Assembly (NCBI GenBank): GCA_949101405.1 | Contig: CARYFM010000010.1 | Span: 1 to 31,268 of the forward strand | Direction: 5' to 3' | DNA: 31,268 nucleotides | From: an uncultured Candidatus Saccharibacteria bacterium | GTDB lineage: Bacteria; Patescibacteriota; Saccharimonadia; Saccharimonadales; Saccharimonadaceae | Shown here: piece after piece, positions 1-6,292 of the stretch | How positions within the stretch are numbered: the stretch's first letter is position 1 | Layout: each line of letters starts with the position of its first letter | Notes under the pieces: model-generated | What the model saw: the letters and a program-made list of their open reading frames with translations, nothing else | Databases searched by the model: none | Told to the model about the DNA's origin: nothing | Translations under genes and position numbers: made by a program

Positions 1-68
1 CGGGTGCGAGTCGAACGCACAACCTCTTCCTTAGGACGGAATTGCTCTATCCATTGAGCTACCGAGCC
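1..68 (-). tRNA. tRNA-Arg (anticodon CCT), 3' end cut by window edge
   Basis: On the minus strand the acceptor 5' strand GGCTCGG is followed by a D-arm (GCTC/GAGC), an anticodon arm with loop GTCCTAA (CCT at positions 34-36), and a T-arm with stem GTGCG/CGCAC and loop TTCGACT. Only three bases of the 3' acceptor strand (CCG) are inside the window. It decodes AGG. It is transcribed away from the flavin-binding protein gene that follows. Confidence 0.93.
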
Positions 69-90
69 ATAGAGTAATTATACCACTTTA

Positions 91-99
91 TGCTATAAA
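91..99 (+). promoter_or_regulatory. extended -10 promoter for the flavin-binding protein gene
   Basis: TGC followed by TATAAA (94-99) has the extended -10 form seen before many genes here. The expected transcript start near 106 gives a short leader holding the strong ribosome site AAGGAGGAG (110-118). Confidence 0.55.
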
Positions 100-123
100 C
101 TCGCCTAACAAGGAGGAGTTTTT

Positions 124-504
124 GTGACTACTTTGGAAAAATATAAGGCAATTATTGATGGCAAACCAGTGCATATTGCTACGGTGACGGCGGAGGGAAA
201 TCCAAATTTGGCGGTGGCTTCAGATGTGAAAGTAATGGATGGTAAGAATTTAGTGATTTCCGTAAACGAAATGGTGCGGACGCAAGAAAATATTCAGCAT
301 AATCCGAAGGTGGTGATAACGGCATTTGATGAGGATTGGAAAGGGGTGCGGATTTTTGGGGAGGCGAAATTTTATGAGACTGGGAAATATTATGATTTGT
401 GTCGGGAAACTTTCTTTGGCAATGGGGAAGTTTCGCCGTTTGGCGCGACTAAGCCGAAAGGGGCGATCTTGGTAACTGTTAATGATGTGATGGAGTATGT
501 CTGA
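124..504 (+). CDS. pyridoxamine 5'-phosphate oxidase-like flavin-binding protein
   Basis: This 126-residue protein has the pattern of the small split-barrel PNPOx-like family: an N-terminal strand pair (HIATVTAEGNPNLAVASD, about residues 17-34), a conserved middle with NPKVVITAF, and a C-terminal strand ending at VNDVMEYV. Family members bind FMN or F420-type cofactors or heme, so the substrate cannot be named from sequence. The GTG start is fixed by AAGGAGGAG five bases upstream. It is a single gene between a divergent tRNA and a lectin-like cassette on the other strand. A general-stress or redox role is possible but not shown. Confidence 0.8.
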   Translation: MTTLEKYKAIIDGKPVHIATVTAEGNPNLAVASDVKVMDGKNLVISVNEMVRTQENIQHNPKVVITAFDEDWKGVRIFGEAKFYETGKYYDLCRETFFGNGEVSPFGATKPKGAILVTVNDVMEYV

Positions 505-537
505 TGACTTTCGCCTAGTCATGTTCCTATGTTCGCG

Positions 538-771
538 CTAGACATTGACTTTTATATATCCTTTCCTCCACATCCCTAATACAGTACTCAGGCAGCGGAG
601 GGGGAAAGCGTTGTGACGCTCACTCGGACCAGCCGACGGGCTCACACCAGTGGCAACAAAGGTAAGGACGTATACATTAGTAGATGACATTCGCGACGAC
701 CAGTAGTAGCCCCATTGTCCAGCGTCCCAAAACTTACCATCATAAGAATGAAGATTCCCGCTGCGCACGAA
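538..771 (-). CDS. lectin-like cassette A (start-less FISUMP/C-type-lectin C-terminal domain), stop lost
   Basis: Reading from 771 leftwards the frame opens with FVRSG, passes WSSR and the middle motif TGVSPS, and ends with PLRCLSTVLGM, the layout of the Fibrobacter succinogenes major paralogous (FISUMP) domain with a C-type-lectin-like fold. The 5' end TTCGTGCGCAGCGGG and the 3' block from CCCTCCGCTGCC to GGGATG match cassettes B-E almost perfectly, while the core differs. No ATG or ribosome site precedes it. Unlike the other four, the conserved TGTGAGGAG after the Met codon reads TGTGGAGGA, so the stop is lost and the frame runs about ten codons further to 538. It stands alone, without an inverted partner. 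Probably not expressed by itself. Confidence 0.7.
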   Translation of the reverse strand, partial: FVRSGNLHSYDGKFWDAGQWGYYWSSRMSSTNVYVLTFVATGVSPSAGPSERHNAFPLRCLSTVLGMWRKGYIKVNV

Positions 772-1043
772 TATTAATGCTTGTGTTTGCTAATTTTTTC
801 TTTTTTGTGCTAGGGTGGATACTAGGATAATGGGCAACTTAACAAACCAAAAGGTCGACATGGTGGGGAGAAGGGAGGTTACTTATGACGGTAGAACTTG
901 GGCGTTTACGTTTAACTCTTGGCATTCATGCTAAAATTAGCTTCACTAAGAAGCGAAGCTAATTTTCCGATAAGATAACTAATCCTATTCTATCAGCTAA
1001 ATATTAGGAACGTCAAGTCCCGTTATCCATTTTGGGTCTGTGG
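772..1043. other. 272-base gap with one hairpin and a possible 34-residue ORF
   Basis: No recognisable gene. A plus-strand frame at 830-934 would encode 34 residues (starts MGNLTNQKVD, ends FNSWHSC). A second frame at 885-962 (25 residues) follows a good ribosome site (AAGGGAGG, 871-878). Both run into the hairpin at 933-966. Neither has enough support to be called a gene. The stretch could be the decayed other half of a cassette pair. Confidence 0.4.
933..966. terminator. terminator-like hairpin
   Basis: AAAATTAGCTTC (933-944) and GAAGCTAATTTT (955-966) form a perfect 12-bp stem with a 10-nt loop, A-rich on one side and T-rich on the other, so it could act in both directions. Confidence 0.6.
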
Positions 1044-1049
1044 TATAAT
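1039..1049 (+). promoter_or_regulatory. extended -10 promoter, leaderless mRNA
   Basis: TGTGG followed by TATAAT (1044-1049) ends six bases before the ATG at 1056, so transcription should start at or next to the start codon. There is no room for a ribosome site. Confidence 0.75.
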
Positions 1050-1055
1050 ATAATT

Positions 1056-1541
1056 ATGAGCAGAATGGCGTTTGAAGGTCAGCGTGAGGGGGAACAGGTA
1101 GAATTGATTTTTCGACGACATATAAGTACAACTTGGCGGGGAATGATGTGGCTTTTGTTCTGGGGAATTATTGGAGCGCTACCGATGTTGTTGTGGCGTG
1201 GAGATGAACGAATGTTTTTTGTGTGGCTGGGTGCTTTGGCGATTGGGCTGATAGGAATGATGTACGTCTATATGTTGTGGCATTTTTCCTATTATCTGGT
1301 GACAAATCAGCGTGTGCGGCAAGTGAGGCAAAAGGGACTGTTTCGGAAAACGGTGGTAGATTTGGGCTTGGATAAGATCCAGAGTATTAGTTATGAGGTT
1401 CCAGGGATAAAAGGGGGAATGATGGGTTACGGAACTTTGCTGATTCAGACGCAGGTGGGGGATATGACGATTAGTATGGTAAGACAGCCAGAAAAGACTT
1501 ATAATAGATTACAGGATTTAGCAAATAAGGCTACAAGATGA
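1056..1541 (+). CDS. bacterial PH-domain (bPH2/DUF304) membrane protein
   Basis: This protein of 161 residues starts at the ATG six bases after a TATAAT box; the longer frame from the TTG at 1032 would begin upstream of the promoter. Two hydrophobic segments (about residues 28-48 and 53-75) are followed by YLVTNQRVRQVRQKGLFRK, typical of the bPH2 (DUF304) fold, and by a strand-rich region ending in a short helix with RLQDLANKA. The function of single-copy bPH2 proteins is not established; they are membrane-anchored with the domain in the cytoplasm. The last four bases (ATGA) overlap the start of the next gene, so the two are probably translated together. Confidence 0.8.
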   Translation: MSRMAFEGQREGEQVELIFRRHISTTWRGMMWLLFWGIIGALPMLLWRGDERMFFVWLGALAIGLIGMMYVYMLWHFSYYLVTNQRVRQVRQKGLFRKTVVDLGLDKIQSISYEVPGIKGGMMGYGTLLIQTQVGDMTISMVRQPEKTYNRLQDLANKATR

Positions 1542-2590
1542 GTTTATTGAAAGAAAAACCCAAGACTGAACGGGAAAAGGTTGAGAAGCGACGCGAAGAG
1601 GTATTAGCACAAGGGCGCAAGTTTAAGTACCCAATGCAGTATGCCAAGCATAGGTTGATTATTAATACCGTGGTAGTGGCTGTGGTGGCGATTGTCTTGA
1701 TGGTGGTGGCTGGATGGGCGATGTTGTATAAATTGCAAGATACGGGGAATATGATTTATCGGGTAACGCAGGTGATCCCGGTGCCAGTGGCTGAAGTAGA
1801 TGGAGCTAAGGTGCGGTATAGTGATTATTTGATGATCTATCGTAGTAACTTGCAGGCGGCTGAACAGCAGGGCGGTCAGTTGGGCGAGGGGGCGGATGCG
1901 GAGATGGTGCGTGAGGCTTATAAAGAGGCGGCAATGGAACAGGCCGTGATGTATACCTATGCCTTGAAATTGGGGCGGGAACAGAATATTACAGTGACAG
2001 ATGAGGAGGTTACGGCGGCATTTAACGAGCACCGCAAAGTGGGAGGTGTGGAACGAAGTGAAGAGAGTTTTCTCAAGATTATTCGGGATAATTTTGGTAT
2101 GAGCAAGACCGAGTATCGACGGATGTTGTATCTGACTTTGATGAAATCTAAGGTAGCCCAGGCAGTAGATGAGCATGCGCAGGATGTAGTAAAACAAGCA
2201 GAGCAGCTCATAGCGGAGAAAGAAGGTGATTTGTGGGCGGTAGCGGAAGTTTTGGGTGCAGAGGTGGAATATGAGGCCACAGGGCAATTGGTGGATAATA
2301 TGAATGTGGACGGTGGGCGCTCAAATAAGGCTATGACACTAGAAGTGGGTCAGGTGAGTGATAAGTTTTTGTCGAGTAACGGTGACGGATATTATTTTGT
2401 AAAGTTAGCAGAGAAGACAGATTCGCAGGTGAATTACTCTTCTATTAAAATTACTTTCTCGGAGTTTGATTTGCAGGTGGCGAGTTTGTATGATGAGGGT
2501 AAGGTAAAAGAGTATATTACATTTGGTGAGTTACAGGTTGAAGAGGGTGCAGCAGAAACGCCAGTGGATGATGTACCAGTAGAAGAGTAA
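1538..2590 (+). CDS. SurA/PrsA-like membrane-anchored peptidyl-prolyl isomerase-like protein
   Basis: 350 residues. A basic N-terminus of about 40 residues precedes one membrane segment (about 42-64), then an extracellular SurA_N-like helical region (VAEVDGAKVRYSDYLMIYR, EQAVMYTYALKLGREQNITVTDEEV) and a C-terminal part resembling a parvulin domain (LEVGQVSDKF, GDGYYFVKLAEK). The order matches PrsA/SurA foldases that help proteins fold outside the membrane. The parvulin part is weak, so it may be only a chaperone. The ATG overlaps the upstream stop by four bases. An acidic tail (EEGAAETPVDDVPVEE) ends the protein just before the tRNA-Gly promoter. Confidence 0.75.
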   Translation: MSLLKEKPKTEREKVEKRREEVLAQGRKFKYPMQYAKHRLIINTVVVAVVAIVLMVVAGWAMLYKLQDTGNMIYRVTQVIPVPVAEVDGAKVRYSDYLMIYRSNLQAAEQQGGQLGEGADAEMVREAYKEAAMEQAVMYTYALKLGREQNITVTDEEVTAAFNEHRKVGGVERSEESFLKIIRDNFGMSKTEYRRMLYLTLMKSKVAQAVDEHAQDVVKQAEQLIAEKEGDLWAVAEVLGAEVEYEATGQLVDNMNVDGGRSNKAMTLEVGQVSDKFLSSNGDGYYFVKLAEKTDSQVNYSSIKITFSEFDLQVASLYDEGKVKEYITFGELQVEEGAAETPVDDVPVEE

Positions 2591-2605
2591 TTTTTTGGTG
2601 GATTT

Positions 2606-2616
2606 TGTGCTATAAT
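2606..2616 (+). promoter_or_regulatory. extended -10 promoter for tRNA-Gly and the following deformylase gene
   Basis: TGTGC followed by TATAAT (2611-2616) ends ten bases before the mature tRNA 5' end. Confidence 0.8.
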
Positions 2617-2625
2617 GGAGGTGTT

Positions 2626-2700
2626 GCGGGTATCGTATAACGGCTATTATGTATCCTTCCCAAGGATGAGACTGGGGTCCGACTCCCCATACCCGCACCA
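2626..2700 (+). tRNA. tRNA-Gly (anticodon CCC)
   Basis: 75 bases with acceptor GCGGGTA/TACCCGC, anticodon loop TTCCCAA, T-stem TGGGG/CCCCA with loop TCCGACT, discriminator A and an encoded CCA. It decodes GGG. The deformylase start codon follows 11 bases after the CCA with no promoter between them. Confidence 0.95.
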
Positions 2701-2711
2701 GATGAGATTTT

Positions 2712-3281
2712 ATGATTGCGCAGAGAAAAACAATCGAAAATGATGAGAGTTATCTACGCCAAGTGTCGCAGGCGGTGATGCAGGGTGAAGATTATAAGAT
2801 TGATGTTGAGATGTTACGAGAATTCTGTCGAGGGACAGAATTTTTTGCGTTGGCGGCAGTACAAATTGGAATTCCCAAGCGGATTGTATATTTGAAAAAT
2901 ACTACTCTTGAGGTATCGCCAGAGGAGATAGAATATGATGAAGCAAAGATTTTGATAAACCCAGTGGTAATTTCGAGGAGGGGCAAGACGAAATTCTGGG
3001 AAGCTTGTGTGAGCTGTCTGGATAATATTGGTTTGGTGGTGCGGCCCTATGAGATACGAATACTGTATTATGATGAGGGCTGGGTGGAGCATGAAGAACT
3101 GTTTTTGGGGTTTGCAGCAACAGTGTTGGGGCATGAACTAGATCATTTGGATGGGATTTTACATATGGATGTGGCGGAGAAGGTTCTGCAACTAAATAAG
3201 GCGGAACGAAAGGCTCTGCGGGAACGTGAGCCTTATACGGTGATTTCTAAAGATTGTGCATACATAGGTCCTGGGCTATAA
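2712..3281 (+). CDS. def: peptide deformylase
   Basis: 189 residues. The enzyme removes the formyl group from the N-terminal Met of new proteins. The metal-site motif HELDH (His141, Glu142, His145) and the Cys ligand in EACVS (Cys99) are present, and Gln51 lies in ALAAVQIG. Two motifs are degenerate: GxGLAAxQ has lost its first glycines (FFALAAVQ) and EGCLS reads EACVS. With all metal ligands kept it is probably active. The gene starts 11 bases after tRNA-Gly without its own promoter or a good ribosome site; release of the tRNA would leave an mRNA with almost no leader. Confidence 0.9.
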   Translation: MIAQRKTIENDESYLRQVSQAVMQGEDYKIDVEMLREFCRGTEFFALAAVQIGIPKRIVYLKNTTLEVSPEEIEYDEAKILINPVVISRRGKTKFWEACVSCLDNIGLVVRPYEIRILYYDEGWVEHEELFLGFAATVLGHELDHLDGILHMDVAEKVLQLNKAERKALREREPYTVISKDCAYIGPGL

Positions 3282-3282
3282 T
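3277..3282 (+). promoter_or_regulatory. -10 box (TATAAT) overlapping the deformylase stop, leaderless mRNA
   Basis: TATAAT shares bases with the stop codon of the upstream gene and ends eight bases before the ATG at 3291. Confidence 0.6.
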
Positions 3283-3290
3283 AATCTGCA

Positions 3291-4625
3291 ATGAGGCTAG
3301 AGAAAAAGCAGATTTGGTATCGTGTAGGGGTGATTTTGGCCATTGTGTTGGCATTTGGACTGTTGTTGGGCGGGGTAGTTTGGCGGGCGGCGGTGGAATC
3401 GGAAGCATATCAGGTGGCGCAGGCGCAGGTTTTGGCAGAAACCGAAGAAATGTTGAGCGAATTGTATGCTGATGCAGAGAATGAGGTGCCAAAGAGGGAG
3501 GTGACGCATACGCAGATTGAGGTGGTAGCAGGGCGCATGGTGGACTTGGAGGCTAAACGCTATCAGGAGGCGAGGGTAGAAATTGGGCGTAGATTAGAGG
3601 TTTTGCGTGAATTTGTGCGCCTGAAAGGGGAAATTAATGGCTATTTGGCGGACGGGGTTCTAAAAACAGAGGTGGAGGCCGAAGCGATAAAAACTACGGC
3701 TGCGGGGCTGAATGAATTGCCCGAGAGTTACCGTAAAGTGCTACAAGGGGATTTTGATAAAGTGCAGGCGCAGTACCAGGCGCTAGTAGATGTAAAAACC
3801 GCGGTGGAGGGTTTATTTACTGATGAAAAAATGACAGTTATAAAACCAAGATTGACACGTGCGGAGTATAAAACAGTAGTTGAAAAAGTGGGAAAATTAT
3901 CACAAAAAGCAGTGGCTAAAGGTTATGAGGAAACTTTAGCAAGAGTCGATAAAGTTTTGGTGCAACGGGAAAAGGAAGCGGCAGAAGCCAGACAGCGGGC
4001 TTTGGAAGCGCGCCGCCGGGCGGAGGAATTACGTAGACAGCAAAAGCAAGAGGAAATGGCCGCATGGCGAGTGTTGAATGTGCCATATCACAGTCAAAAT
4101 CTGCAACAGATTTATAATGGTTGCGAAGCGGCGTCGATGCTAATGGCCTTACAATATAAGGGGTATTTAAAGGGCGTAGATTTACATAAGTACGCCGAAA
4201 TGATACCCAAGAGCGATGACTACAATACTGGTTTTGTGGGGTCGATTTATGATTTGCAGCCCAAAACTTATGTACATTGGATTGCGCCAGCGCCGTTAGC
4301 GAAGTTTGGACGGGAGAGCTCGGGTAATGCAAATGTTGTCGACGTTAGTGGTGCTAGTTTGGCCGACTTGGATAAGGAGGTGGTAGCAGGGAATCCAGTA
4401 ATTATTTATGTAACTTTCTTGTTCAACCCATTAAAGGAGTGGCTGAACGGTGCGCCAAAGAATTTACATGTGGTGCTTTTAACGGGCTATAATGAAAAAA
4501 CTGGAACACATCGTCTAACTGATCCATGGACGCAGTCGGATGGTGGGAGAACTTATGATATTCCGCGGGCGGAATTAGAGAAGATTTATAATGCGGTGGG
4601 GAAGCGTGCAGTGGTTGTGCGCTAA
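3291..4625 (+). CDS. secreted or membrane-anchored C39-like cysteine peptidase with coiled coil
   Basis: 444 residues. An N-terminal membrane segment (about 10-32) is followed by some 220 residues rich in Glu, Lys, Ala and Arg that look like a long coiled coil, and then a C-terminal papain-like peptidase_C39_2 domain. The likely catalytic residues are Cys278 (NGCEAAS), His393 (NLHVVLLTGY) and Asp411 (TDPW). The helical stalk would hold the peptidase away from the membrane on the outer face. C39-like enzymes cut peptides or cell-wall-linked substrates; the target here is unknown. The ATG is eight bases after a TATAAT box. Confidence 0.82.
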   Translation: MRLEKKQIWYRVGVILAIVLAFGLLLGGVVWRAAVESEAYQVAQAQVLAETEEMLSELYADAENEVPKREVTHTQIEVVAGRMVDLEAKRYQEARVEIGRRLEVLREFVRLKGEINGYLADGVLKTEVEAEAIKTTAAGLNELPESYRKVLQGDFDKVQAQYQALVDVKTAVEGLFTDEKMTVIKPRLTRAEYKTVVEKVGKLSQKAVAKGYEETLARVDKVLVQREKEAAEARQRALEARRRAEELRRQQKQEEMAAWRVLNVPYHSQNLQQIYNGCEAASMLMALQYKGYLKGVDLHKYAEMIPKSDDYNTGFVGSIYDLQPKTYVHWIAPAPLAKFGRESSGNANVVDVSGASLADLDKEVVAGNPVIIYVTFLFNPLKEWLNGAPKNLHVVLLTGYNEKTGTHRLTDPWTQSDGGRTYDIPRAELEKIYNAVGKRAVVVR

Positions 4626-4663
4626 ATGGTTAAGTTTGTATTTTATTTTTGGAAGTTTTATAG

Positions 4664-4669
4664 TACAAT
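4664..4669 (+). promoter_or_regulatory. -10 box (TACAAT) for the HdeD-like gene
   Basis: TACAAT lies about 60 bases before the ATG at 4729. The leader holds a small hairpin (TGGTG/CACCA) and the ribosome site AGGAGG. Confidence 0.5.
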
Positions 4670-4728
4670 AGTGTAAATAATTTGAACTTGGTGGGCAGAA
4701 AATTGTTCACCAGAAATTAGGAGGCAAA

Positions 4729-5418
4729 ATGGCAACAGGTGCTGCGTCAAAGAAGACAGCAACCAAGAAGTCAGCTCGGTCAACTAAAGCGACCGGGGCA
4801 AAAACATCTAAATCTACAAGTTCGTCAAAGACTAGTAGCCGAAAGAATACACAAAGAGCGCCGAAGGTGGCTGTACCGGTGATGCGTCGGGCTAAGAGTG
4901 TGAGTTGGTTGGCAATCCTTGAGTCCTTGGTGGTGGGCGCTCTTGGTGTGCTATTCTTGATTAATCCAGATGGAATCTTGAAAGTGATTTTCTATGTTGT
5001 AGGCATCTTCTTGATTGTTAAGGGTGTATATAAAATTATCAATTACTTTGCTATGCATGGCAGGTATGATTTTTACAATAATGATTTGTTGTACGGGATT
5101 GTTGCGCTGGTGTTCGGTGTGATTGCTGTGGTATTATGGGAGCAGCTAGGGCGGTTTATCGGTATTGTAGTGGGGGCTTGGATGATTTACGGTGCTTTGG
5201 TGCGAATGAATACAGCCATCAAAATGCATACAGCTGGTATTCGGGAGTGGTTTTATGTTCTGCTGCTTTCGATGGTGATGTTGGCTCTAGGTATCTATAT
5301 GGTAATTAGTGCAAGTGCAGTTCCGACTGTGATTGGTTGGGTGATGGTAGCGTCAGCTGTGGTGGGGATTATCGACGACCTGATTTTTATTCGTCATTTG
5401 GATGCAGTAACACAATAG
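4729..5418 (+). CDS. HdeD/DUF308-like membrane protein with Lys/Ser/Thr-rich N-terminus
   Basis: 229 residues. The first 55 or so are low-complexity and rich in Lys, Ser, Thr and Ala. Six hydrophobic segments then come in three pairs, typical of DUF308 (HdeD family) proteins, with GALGVLFLINPDGILK in the first hairpin and FGVIAVVLWEQLG in the second. HdeD is linked to acid resistance in enterobacteria, but most family members have no known function. The basic tail should lie in the cytoplasm and could bind nucleic acid or the membrane surface. A strong terminator follows, so this is a single-gene transcript. Confidence 0.8.
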   Translation: MATGAASKKTATKKSARSTKATGAKTSKSTSSSKTSSRKNTQRAPKVAVPVMRRAKSVSWLAILESLVVGALGVLFLINPDGILKVIFYVVGIFLIVKGVYKIINYFAMHGRYDFYNNDLLYGIVALVFGVIAVVLWEQLGRFIGIVVGAWMIYGALVRMNTAIKMHTAGIREWFYVLLLSMVMLALGIYMVISASAVPTVIGWVMVASAVVGIIDDLIFIRHLDAVTQ

Positions 5419-5432
5419 TTTTCTTACGGAGC

Positions 5433-5464
5433 CCTCTGGGTGTGATACCTGGAGGACTTTTTGT
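5433..5464 (+). terminator. rho-independent terminator
   Basis: CCTCTGGGT (5433-5441) pairs with ACCTGGAGG (5447-5455), nine pairs including two G-T, followed by ACTTTTTG. It lies 15 bases after the HdeD-like stop codon. Confidence 0.8.
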
Positions 5465-5498
5465 TGGTTATGTATCTATTTTTGCTACACTCATCTCC

Positions 5499-5738
5499 TC
5501 ACATCCCTAATACAGTACTCAGGCAGCGGAGGGGGAAACCACGCCAGCGATCGTTGCTGTACGACGGGTAGACGCCGGTAGGTCCAACGTGGAGGTAGTA
5601 AGTGCTAGGCGTAGTAGCGCCACTAGCACCAGTAGACGAGGCGCGCGACGACCAGAATAGACCGAAGTAGCCCATGGCGCCAGCGTGCGGCCCTCCAGCC
5701 GTGCCAGCATCAAGATAGAAGCCTCCGCTGCGCACGAA
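5499..5738 (-). CDS. lectin-like cassette B (start-less FISUMP-type domain)
   Basis: Open frame from FVRSG (738 side of the module) through FWSSR, a Ser/Thr/Ala-rich insert and TGVYPSYSNDRW to PLRCLSTVLGM and a TGA stop. The core is about nine residues longer than in cassette A because of small inserts before and after WSSR. The 5' repeat reads TTCGTGCGCAGCGGA, one base different from the others. There is no start codon with a ribosome site and no promoter in front; a long A/T hairpin lies just upstream instead. By analogy with FISUMP and other C-type-lectin-like domains, the variable residues would form the ligand-binding face. Confidence 0.7.
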   Translation of the reverse strand, partial: FVRSGGFYLDAGTAGGPHAGAMGYFGLFWSSRASSTGASGATTPSTYYLHVGPTGVYPSYSNDRWRGFPLRCLSTVLGM

Positions 5739-5762
5739 AATGGGTATTTTGTTATATTGTTA

Positions 5763-5792
5763 GCCCTAGCGTTTTTTAAAAACTGCTAGGGC
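5763..5792. terminator. hairpin upstream of cassette B
   Basis: GCCCTAGC (5763-5770) pairs perfectly with GCTAGGGC (5785-5792), and the inner part adds a T-tract/A-tract helix. It could terminate transcription in both directions. A diverged second copy of the same sequence lies at about 5829-5858 (CTTGGCGTTTTT...GCTAGAG). Confidence 0.65.
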
Positions 5793-5875
5793 ATGGATGG
5801 AGCAATAACAGGAGTAAGAGAGTTTTTTAGCCTTGGCGTTTTTGAAAAAATGCTAGAGTATCAGTGATGTCTCTA

Positions 5876-5902
5876 CTTTCAAATTTTTCTAATTTTTGAA
5901 GG
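5876..5902. terminator. hairpin immediately upstream of cassette C
   Basis: CTTTCAAA pairs with TTTGAAGG (eight pairs, one G-T) around a T-rich loop. It ends two bases before the TTCGTGCGC repeat that opens cassette C. Confidence 0.5.
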
Positions 5903-5904
5903 CT

Positions 5905-6138
5905 TTCGTGCGCAGCGGGCTTATCTATCCTAACAATTCTACTGGTACTTTGAAGCTTGCTGGCGCTAATGGTGCTTGGTGGTCATCACGAGGATCCTCT
6001 GCTAGTGCTAACGGCACGATCATTCCTAGTGCCTATTATCTTGAGTTCACCAACTCTGCGATATGGTCGTCAGGCGGCCCATGGGAGCGCTGGTACAGTC
6101 GCCCCCTCCGCTGCCTGAGTACTGTATTAGGGATGTGA
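5905..6138 (+). CDS. lectin-like cassette C (start-less FISUMP-type domain)
   Basis: The open frame FVRSG...GTLKLAG...WWSSRGSS...YYLEF...PLRCLSTVLGM ends at TGA followed by GAGGAG. It is closest in layout to cassette E (both have a GTL-x-x-AG segment). The only upstream in-frame start is a TTG inside the hairpin, with no ribosome site. Thirteen bases after the stop block the promoter of tRNA-Thr begins. Confidence 0.7.
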   Translation, partial: FVRSGLIYPNNSTGTLKLAGANGAWWSSRGSSASANGTIIPSAYYLEFTNSAIWSSGGPWERWYSRPLRCLSTVLGM

Positions 6139-6150
6139 GGAGAGAAAAAC

Positions 6151-6161
6151 TGTGGTATAAT
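6151..6161 (+). promoter_or_regulatory. extended -10 promoter for tRNA-Thr
   Basis: TGTGG followed by TATAAT (6156-6161), 11 bases before the tRNA. Its -35 region falls inside the end of cassette C. Confidence 0.75.
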
Positions 6162-6172
6162 GTATAAAGGAT

Positions 6173-6248
6173 GCCGTTGTAGCTCAGTTGGTAGAGCAGC
6201 TCATTCGTAACGAGCAGGTCGCTGGTTTAAGCCCAGTCAACGGCTCCA
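6173..6248 (+). tRNA. tRNA-Thr (anticodon CGT)
   Basis: 76 bases with acceptor GCCGTTG/CAACGGC, D-arm GCTC/GAGC, anticodon loop TTCGTAA (CGT), T-stem GCTGG/CCAGT with loop TTTAAGC, and encoded CCA. It decodes ACG. The T-stem closes with one G-T pair. Confidence 0.93.
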
Positions 6249-6267
6249 TTTTTGTATTTAAATAATA

Positions 6268-6291
6268 GTGCGCAGCGTGTTTGTCTATTTG
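6268..6291 (+). repeat. relic of a cassette 5' end
   Basis: GTGCGCAGCG (6268-6277) is identical to the conserved core at the 5' end of cassettes A-E, and the next bases (TGTTTGTC) resemble the opening of cassette E (GGTATGTC). The rest is gone; the sequence runs into the 3' end of the hydrolase gene on the other strand. It lies 20 bases after tRNA-Thr. Confidence 0.4.
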
Positions 6292-6292
6292 A

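Larger units (their letters stand above)
5495..6142. repeat. inverted cassette module 1 (cassettes B and C, head to head)
   Basis: About 648 bases with the conserved 3' cassette block at both outer ends in inverted orientation (near 5495-5534 and 6102-6142) and the conserved TTCGTGCGCAGCGG at both inner ends (5738 leftwards; 5905 rightwards). The 166-base centre holds two hairpins. Module 2 at 17665-18245 has the same plan with an unrelated centre. Confidence 0.8.

Noticed and set aside
1032..1055. Longer N-terminus of the bPH2 protein from the TTG at 1032
   Set aside because: It would place the start upstream of the TATAAT box at 1044-1049; the same reasoning removes the extra N-termini at 9055, 18248, 22712, 22806 and 28416.
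1604..2287. Long minus-strand open frames inside the SurA/PrsA-like gene
   Set aside because: They are shadows of the plus-strand gene: no ribosome site or promoter, and composition without a plausible protein pattern.
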